NCBI GenBank assembly: GCA_905193085.1
Contig: CAJJNI010000064.1
Span: 1-11,825 of the forward strand
DNA: 11,825 bases
From: an uncultured Lachnospiraceae bacterium
GTDB lineage: Bacteria; Bacillota; Clostridia; Lachnospirales; Lachnospiraceae
Reading direction: 5' to 3'
The notes under the pieces were generated by a model that did no database searches, was not told the DNA's origin, and saw nothing but the letters and a program-made list of their open reading frames with translations. Positions 7,910 through 11,825 of this stretch are shown here, piece after piece. The position numbers and the translations under genes were made by a program. Every line of letters begins with the position of its first letter. The first letter of the stretch is position 1.

Positions 7910-8596
7910 TTAATTATTTTCTACTTTTTTAGTAATTCTAATTGTCCCCTTATTAAAAGCAGAATTAAATCTGTCAAATTCACTCTGTTCCATCATTATG
8001 TTAAATGCCACACTGACTGATTCCGTATTTTCAGGCAAAATTTCTAAACCTCCTGCATCAAATGCCTTTAAAATCAAAACATCTTCCATCCGCTCCTCTA
8101 AGCCTGTATCTGTATTAAAAACACATAAGTCCACTATATCTCCGGTTCTTAATATTCCACCCACACAATACTCAAAAGAATTAACTTTAACTCCAACTTC
8201 AACCGGATTTTCATATTCTTTTACTTTTTCATCTACACAGGAAAATTTATCTGCATAAATAATTTCATTTTTCTTAAGACTATAGTTTAACAAAATTGCC
8301 CCTTTTTCAGCTATCCAGCTTTGTAATTCATTCATTGAGTAAAATGACTCAGTAACACAATCTTTATTCACTTCGATAATCTTAAAATATTTATTCAAAT
8401 CATCTGCATTTATCTTAGCTCCCGATTGAATGTCCTTTGTTGCAACAACTACCTGTTTTGTCTGATAAGATTCCAACGACAATGTCTGTATTTTCAATAA
8501 TAAAACAAAAAATAAAATACCCGCTAATAAACTGACTGTTGCAGCAAAAATCTTTCTGTTATGCCTTTCTTTTTTTATTACATCACTTCTTCTCAA
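7910..8596 (-). CDS. cpaB: CpaB/RcpC-like Tad pilus assembly protein (SAF domain)
   Basis: 228 residues with one N-terminal membrane segment (about 16-35) and the rest outside the membrane. Residues 48-120 form a SAF domain: VVVATKDIQSGAKINADDL (49-67) is the classic CpaB opening. The C-terminal RcpC part has GGILRTGDIVDLCVF (146-160), the conserved G-x-x-R-x-G-D-x-V-D segment. In Gram-negative Tad systems this protein works at the secretin; here, with no outer membrane, it presumably sits on the outer face of the membrane and may contact peptidoglycan or pilin (inference). The start is a TTG at 8594-8596, chosen because GGGGG (8603-8607) lies six bases before it. It follows the second minor-pilin gene by 15 bases and is one base from the peptidase gene. 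Confidence 0.93.
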   Translation of the reverse strand: MRRSDVIKKERHNRKIFAATVSLLAGILFFVLLLKIQTLSLESYQTKQVVVATKDIQSGAKINADDLNKYFKIIEVNKDCVTESFYSMNELQSWIAEKGAILLNYSLKKNEIIYADKFSCVDEKVKEYENPVEVGVKVNSFEYCVGGILRTGDIVDLCVFNTDTGLEERMEDVLILKAFDAGGLEILPENTESVSVAFNIMMEQSEFDRFNSAFNKGTIRITKKVENN

Positions 8597-8602
8597 ATAA
8601 AT

Positions 8603-8607
8603 CCCCC
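8603..8607 (-). promoter_or_regulatory. G-run ribosome binding site deciding the TTG start of cpaB
   Basis: GGGGG in AAAGGGGGATTTAT, six bases before the TTG at 8596. No ATG in frame has a comparable site, so this supports initiation at TTG. Confidence 0.7.
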
Positions 8608-8611
8608 TTTA

Positions 8612-9217
8612 CTATCTTTTATCAGCCTGTGTCAGAAATTGCTTATGACAATCTGCATATGTATCTCCCCATATCTTTAAATTAAAATAAACATCAGCAA
8701 AAACACTTGTATTTACAATTTTTATCCCATTAGGTGCATAAACAAACTTATCTTTCTTATGAATTTCATTTACAATCCCATTCTCATCAAATTCGTAAAT
8801 ATCAATGTTCTTATTGTCATCGGATTCTTGATTTCTGTCATATGATATGTTATATATTATATATTTTCTGACATATAAATTGTTTATCATATCGTTACTG
8901 TCAATATTTAAATTTAACTTTAAAGTATCTTTGAATAAAGAGTAGGACTCATAAGGACTTTCAACTACCACATCTGCTTTTCCGGTAATAAATGTGTCAT
9001 GAAATTTTTTTATATCAATCGACAGCCCTGCCATACATGAAGCAGTAACAGAATCCTCTACATCAACAAATACTTCATTTGAAATTCTTAATCTGATACA
9101 GTAAATCATTATACAAAACAATATACATACCATCATAAGAGAAGTGACACAGGTAAGCATTATATTTCCTGACGCATATGTAATAATCTTTAACTTTTTT
9201 AAATCATTACAAAACAA
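8612..9217 (-). CDS. TadE/TadF-like minor pilin of the Tad locus
   Basis: 201 residues: a short basic N-terminus (NDLKKLK), one hydrophobic helix (about 19-42), then a mainly hydrophilic extracytoplasmic domain. The segment VEDSVTASCMAGLSID (53-68) just after the helix resembles the D-x-x-T-A-S-x-x-A segment I associate with minor pilins of clostridial Tad loci (recollection, unverified). Minor pilins of this class act in pilus initiation or as sub-stoichiometric pilus parts. A leader-peptidase site could be G17 in YASGNIM, but the usual Glu five residues later is Thr22. Cysteines are frequent (C3, C23, C31, C35, C40, C61, C190). The start is the TTG at 9217, seven bases after GGGGGAG (9225-9231). 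A longer frame from an ATG at 9256 overlaps the previous gene and would place the ribosome site inside the protein. Function is inferred from context. Confidence 0.78.
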   Translation of the reverse strand: MFCNDLKKLKIITYASGNIMLTCVTSLMMVCILFCIMIYCIRLRISNEVFVDVEDSVTASCMAGLSIDIKKFHDTFITGKADVVVESPYESYSLFKDTLKLNLNIDSNDMINNLYVRKYIIYNISYDRNQESDDNKNIDIYEFDENGIVNEIHKKDKFVYAPNGIKIVNTSVFADVYFNLKIWGDTYADCHKQFLTQADKR

Positions 9218-9224
9218 CTTAACT

Positions 9225-9231
9225 CTCCCCC
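9225..9231 (-). promoter_or_regulatory. Ribosome binding site deciding the TTG start of the second minor pilin
   Basis: GGGGGAG, seven bases before the TTG at 9217. The ATG at 9256, 39 bases further up, has no comparable site and overlaps the upstream gene, so TTG is preferred. Confidence 0.65.
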
Positions 9232-9234
9232 TGA

Positions 9235-9693
9235 CTAATATATTGCTGTAGTGCATTTCTCCACACAGAAGTCTTTTTTTACTTTAGTTGAATCATTAAA
9301 CTGCCATAAAAAAACATTTACAAATTTTAAATTTGAACATTTATATTTTCCTGAAATTTTCAAAGTTACAATTTCACCACTTTCTACTTTTGTATCTGTT
9401 GTACCTAAAAGAGAAATATCTTCAATATTTTTATCTTCTAGCTCTGACAGAAGTTCACTTTTATCTTCATTTGAAAGATAACCAACTGTCCCCATTCTTA
9501 ACAAATATTCTCTTGTGATTGCATTTATAGTTTCTTTTGTCTCAAAATCTGATATCCATGATACATAGCAAAGAGCAAGTATACCTGTGACTAAAATTGT
9601 AATAACAACAGGAATCATGTCTGATACAACAGTAGACGCTCTACATCTTCCTGTCGGTAATCTGACCAGTTTTTTTATATATAAATCAATCAC
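9235..9693 (-). CDS. DUF4320/TadE-like minor pilin
   Basis: 152 residues with a basic N-terminus, one membrane helix (about 26-44) and an extracytoplasmic domain. After the helix, ITREYLLRMGTVGYLSNED (59-77) resembles the R-E-x-x-R-x-x-x-x-G-x-x pattern of DUF4320, a Firmicute family found in Tad loci. The C-terminal part is beta-rich (EIVTLKISGKYKCS) with C119, C143 and C147. Possible leader cleavage after S20 would put D25, not Glu, at +5. The start is a GTG at 9691-9693, six bases after GGGGG (9700-9704) and one base after the Flp stop. A longer frame from an ATG at 9732 lacks a ribosome site and would overlap the pilin gene. It lies directly behind the major pilin, suggesting coupled translation. 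The family match is from memory and moderate; the minor-pilin role is inferred from context. Confidence 0.8.
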   Translation of the reverse strand: MIDLYIKKLVRLPTGRCRASTVVSDMIPVVITILVTGILALCYVSWISDFETKETINAITREYLLRMGTVGYLSNEDKSELLSELEDKNIEDISLLGTTDTKVESGEIVTLKISGKYKCSNLKFVNVFLWQFNDSTKVKKDFCVEKCTTAIY

Positions 9694-9694
9694 A

Positions 9695-9922
9695 TTAAAC
9701 CCCCAAAGCTCCGTTAATTTTTGTTGTAACATCTGTCATAAAACCAGTCAACAGTGTTGAAATTTTATCTTTAAAAATTAAAACTAATGCTACAGATATG
9801 GCAATCATAACAAGTGCTACGATAAGCTGTTCGTTTCCCTCCTGCTTTTTACACATAAACTGAATAACATTACCTTTTAAATTATTAATTGAACCTCTTG
9901 CTTTATTATTTTTTTTACGCAT
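9695..9922 (-). CDS. flp: Flp-like major pilin precursor (type IVb), atypical leader
   Basis: 75 residues, the size of a Flp prepilin. It has a long hydrophilic basic leader (1-29, rich in Lys, Asn and Arg), one hydrophobic helix (33-49, LIVALVMIAISVALVLI) and a short amphipathic tail (IFKDKISTLLTGF onward). The tail is typical of short clostridial pilins, and the protein ends GALGV. The probable peptidase site is after G29 in KKQEGNEQL, which puts the conserved Glu at +2 rather than +5. Its place between tadC and the minor pilins is the standard one for flp. The start is the ATG at 9922, with GGGGG (9933-9937) ten bases upstream, a rather long spacing. The only pilin of this size in the window, it should be the main fibre subunit, polymerised by the TadB/TadC platform and an ATPase outside the window. 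Confidence 0.87.
   Translation of the reverse strand: MRKKNNKARGSINNLKGNVIQFMCKKQEGNEQLIVALVMIAISVALVLIFKDKISTLLTGFMTDVTTKINGALGV
9700..9704 (-). promoter_or_regulatory. G-run ribosome binding site deciding the GTG start of the DUF4320-like pilin
   Basis: GGGGG inside the last codons of flp, six bases before the GTG at 9693. The order is G-run, TAA stop of flp, one base, GTG. It favours this start over the ATG at 9732. Confidence 0.7.
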
Positions 9923-9961
9923 AATTTATTTACCCCCGTCATTTTTATTTTGAATTTTTCA

Positions 9962-10804
9962 TTATCTAAAAGAAAAAGCTCTGATTAACTGTGAAAACAT
10001 AGCATATACAACTATAAGTAATATTGCAAAATATACTGCAAGCTGGTATATAAGCATTTTATTTTCAGCTCTCCTTTTTTCTTTTTCATATAATGCCTGT
10101 TCGACATCATGTATCTGCTGTGCTATATCCTGAAACATCTGAACTGACTGACCACTCTGTACGGATTGCTCGATTGTCATAACAAGCATATCTATATAAA
10201 TATTTTTAAACTTTGAATTGAAAATTTTTAAACCACTACTCAGATTGTGTTTCGTATAAATTTCATTGGTAAGCTCCATAAGAGCTTTCTTAAGTCTTGG
10301 CATCTGCACTAAAAGCTGACATTCTGACAAAATATCCGTTATATAAACTCCTGATTTACTCTGAATCTTTAATGTATCATAAATCAGTCGTATATCATTT
10401 AACATTATTGAATTGTCTGATTCATTCGACATCATCAAAATCAAATCCGGAATTGTATACCCTATACCAAGTGTCACAGTAAGCACTACACATACAGACA
10501 TAAAACCTGCTCCTCTAAATAATGAAATTACGACTATTGCCAGCAATATTGATGAAACAAATTTTATCGAATAAAAGAAATAGACTGATATATCTCTTCC
10601 CAACATATATGAAACTCCCATCTGTCTTAACCAGACTGTTTTCAGTTTCAAATGCCTTTTAATAAAATTCTTTTCTTCTAATACTGCCTGTGCTACTCTG
10701 ATAAATGTCTCTGATTTACTAAGTGCATCATTTCCTGCTTTCAAAAAAATAAACGAAACCAATACTGAACACAATAATGCTATTATTAAACTTAAAGTCC
10801 TCAA
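9962..10804 (-). CDS. tadC: TadC-like Tad pilus platform protein (T2SSF family)
   Basis: 280-residue inner-membrane protein of the GspF/T2SSF class. It has an N-terminal helix (3-22), a cytoplasmic stretch, two helices (about 76-96 and 100-124), a cytoplasmic helical T2SSF domain (about 135-245) with LNDIRLIYDTLKIQSKSG (135-152) and MLVMTIEQSVQSGQS (206-220), and a final helix (250-275). With TadB it forms the platform on which the ATPase drives pilin insertion. The start is a TTG at 10804, five bases after GGAGG within GGGAGGAG, which is a very good site. It is 122 bases after tadB, the only sizeable gap in this operon, and 39 bases before flp. The TadC assignment (over TadB) rests on order and on the short N-terminal part. 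Confidence 0.92.
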   Translation of the reverse strand: MRTLSLIIALLCSVLVSFIFLKAGNDALSKSETFIRVAQAVLEEKNFIKRHLKLKTVWLRQMGVSYMLGRDISVYFFYSIKFVSSILLAIVVISLFRGAGFMSVCVVLTVTLGIGYTIPDLILMMSNESDNSIMLNDIRLIYDTLKIQSKSGVYITDILSECQLLVQMPRLKKALMELTNEIYTKHNLSSGLKIFNSKFKNIYIDMLVMTIEQSVQSGQSVQMFQDIAQQIHDVEQALYEKEKRRAENKMLIYQLAVYFAILLIVVYAMFSQLIRAFSFR

Positions 10805-10807
10805 AAT

Positions 10808-10815
10808 CTCCTCCC
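10808..10815 (-). promoter_or_regulatory. Strong ribosome binding site deciding the TTG start of tadC
   Basis: GGGAGGAG just before the TTG at 10804, the best Shine-Dalgarno match in the pilus operon. It makes the TTG start convincing although no ATG is nearby. Confidence 0.8.
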
Positions 10816-10836
10816 TGCTAATTTATAGTATAAAAT

Positions 10837-10868
10837 ATAACTAACAACTGTACTATTTAATAACTAAC
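10837..10868. repeat. Pair of 9-base direct repeats in the tadB-tadC gap
   Basis: GTTAGTTAT on the minus strand occurs at 10860-10868 and again at 10837-10845, 23 bases apart start to start, about two helical turns. They sit 33 bases or more upstream of the tadC start in the only long gap of the operon. Spacing of this kind suits a dimeric regulator, but the motif is AT-rich and short. Confidence 0.35.
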
Positions 10869-10926
10869 TCTCATGCATTTAACTTTTTTATTGAAAAAGA
10901 ATTTATTTTACATTCGTAAAAGTTTT

Positions 10927-11781
10927 TTAATCCCTGTCAAGCTTTATAAACTGCCATATACCGGCAACACATAAAACAGCTATGTAAATAATTATAATAA
11001 TTCCAATAACATTGCTGCATAACAGTTTAAAAACCCCTCCGTCTACAAATCCATTTACTAATCTTATGATAATTATTCCAACAATCATCATAACTAAAAT
11101 ATTTGCCTTTGCCGACTTGCGGATATTATTACATTCCTCATGCGATTTTATATAATGTTGAACTGACACCCTCATATCATTAATTACTTCTTCATAATTT
11201 GCCTCATGCCTTCTGCACATATCAAGGTTTTGTATTATTTCACGCAGCTTTCGGTGTGGAAGCTGTTCCTTCAAATGACTTAATGCAGTCTCAATCTCAC
11301 CTGTATGAGTAGCTTCCCACTGAAATTGAAGAACTGAAAATTTTAATGGTTCCTCCAGATAATTTCCACACTTTGATATTATGTCAACCAAATCGTCCGA
11401 TGTTTTAGAGTAATTCTGTAACAAATTAATAAAAATCATAAGCTGATTTTCAATTTTCTTATACCGGCTTATTGCACTGATGTATAATACTAACCACCAT
11501 ATAAATACGGACATTATTCCTATACACAGAGAAATTGAAATCTTATATGTAAAAATATAACAGATTCCTGTTGCAGCAAAAAATATCAGAACACAAATTG
11601 AAATATACAATTCACTGCTTAGATAACTATATACATTTCTCCACCCGGATTCATCTATAAGCCTGTCAATTTTAGTAATTATTCCCCTCTCTTTTGACAT
11701 TCCAACAGATTGTTCCTGTGTAATCATATGCTTTCTTCGGTTAACATAACTGCTCCATCTTATATTTCTGAAATTAATCAT
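10927..11781 (-). CDS. tadB: TadB-like Tad pilus platform protein (T2SSF family), 5' end uncertain
   Basis: From the ATG at 11781 this is a 284-residue membrane protein: a basic cytoplasmic N-terminus, two helices (about 58-78 and 80-103), a cytoplasmic T2SSF domain (about 108-225) and two C-terminal helices (226-244 and 254-276), ending KLDRD. Motifs such as QLMIFINLLQNYSKTSDDLVD (read at 113-133) and RRHEANYEEVINDM (190-203) fit the GspF-like domain of TadB. Together with TadC it forms the inner-membrane platform. The frame stays open to the window edge, with a TTG at 11823. No start has a convincing ribosome site, so the true start could be 11781, later (M28), or outside the window. In another frame a short open stretch ends in TAA at 11804, perhaps the tail of the expected CpaF/TadA ATPase gene. 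Confidence 0.85.
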   Translation of the reverse strand: MINFRNIRWSSYVNRRKHMITQEQSVGMSKERGIITKIDRLIDESGWRNVYSYLSSELYISICVLIFFAATGICYIFTYKISISLCIGIMSVFIWWLVLYISAISRYKKIENQLMIFINLLQNYSKTSDDLVDIISKCGNYLEEPLKFSVLQFQWEATHTGEIETALSHLKEQLPHRKLREIIQNLDMCRRHEANYEEVINDMRVSVQHYIKSHEECNNIRKSAKANILVMMIVGIIIIRLVNGFVDGGVFKLLCSNVIGIIIIIYIAVLCVAGIWQFIKLDRD

Positions 11782-11825
11782 GAGAATTTCAAATTTTCCA
11801 CTTTTAATAAAAACATGAATCAAAT

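Noticed and set aside
10906..10921. Hairpin TTTTAC-4-GTAAAA just after the tadB stop
   Set aside because: A six-pair stem with a single G-C pair and no following T-run is too weak to call a terminator.
11804..11825. Tail of an upstream gene ending in TAA at 11804
   Set aside because: Only seven codons are visible in that frame, too few to support a gene, though the position would suit the end of a CpaF/TadA ATPase gene.
1..11825. CRISPR arrays, tRNA or rRNA genes, insertion sequences, riboswitches
   Set aside because: No regularly spaced repeats, cloverleaf-like segments, transposase-like frames or long structured leaders were found on reading through; all gaps between genes are 122 bases or shorter.

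Overview
The window comes from an AT-rich, low-GC anaerobic Firmicute, most likely a Lachnospiraceae-type Clostridium relative. The evidence is the base composition, the gene order prmA-rsmE-cysteine desulfurase, and a compact clostridial form of the Tad/Flp pilus locus. This placement is inference from gene content; no marker gene gives a species. All twelve genes lie on the minus strand, so transcription runs from high to low coordinates. The plus strand is visibly C-rich relative to G, as expected if the coding strand is the leading strand.

The right two thirds (about 11825 down to 4072) is the downstream part of a Tad pilus operon. In transcription order it holds: a TadB-like inner-membrane platform protein (5' end uncertain at the window edge), a TadC-like platform protein, a short Flp-like major pilin, a DUF4320/TadE-like minor pilin, a second TadE/TadF-like minor pilin, a CpaB/RcpC protein with a SAF domain, a divergent A24 prepilin peptidase, and a 1063-residue secreted protein. 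That last protein combines a glutamine-amidotransferase-like (Rossmann-type) region with Ig-like modules ending in D-x-x-G-N-[IV]-[ST]. The genes are tightly packed except for a 122-base gap between tadB and tadC. The motor ATPase (CpaF/TadA) is not in the window and is expected just upstream. The last gene is the most interesting product here: by position and architecture it is a candidate pilus-associated surface protein or adhesin.

The left third (4035 down to 1) is a separate unit. It has a good sigma-A-type promoter (TTCACA, 17 bases, TATAAT) overlapped by a long imperfect inverted repeat. It then carries prmA (ribosomal protein L11 methyltransferase), rsmE (16S rRNA m3U1498 methyltransferase), a NifS/IscS-type cysteine desulfurase, and the start of a PAS-PAS-GGDEF protein that runs off the window. 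These four genes are 8 to 14 bases apart and look co-transcribed. The GGDEF domain is degenerate (GGMEF, with the metal-binding aspartates also lost), so it is probably not a cyclase.

Several starts were set from Shine-Dalgarno positions rather than from the longest reading frame. In the pilus operon many genes combine a run of five or six G as the ribosome-binding site with TTG or GTG starts, whereas prmA and the cysteine desulfurase use GGAGG with ATG. No RNA genes, insertion sequences, CRISPR arrays or attachment sites were seen.
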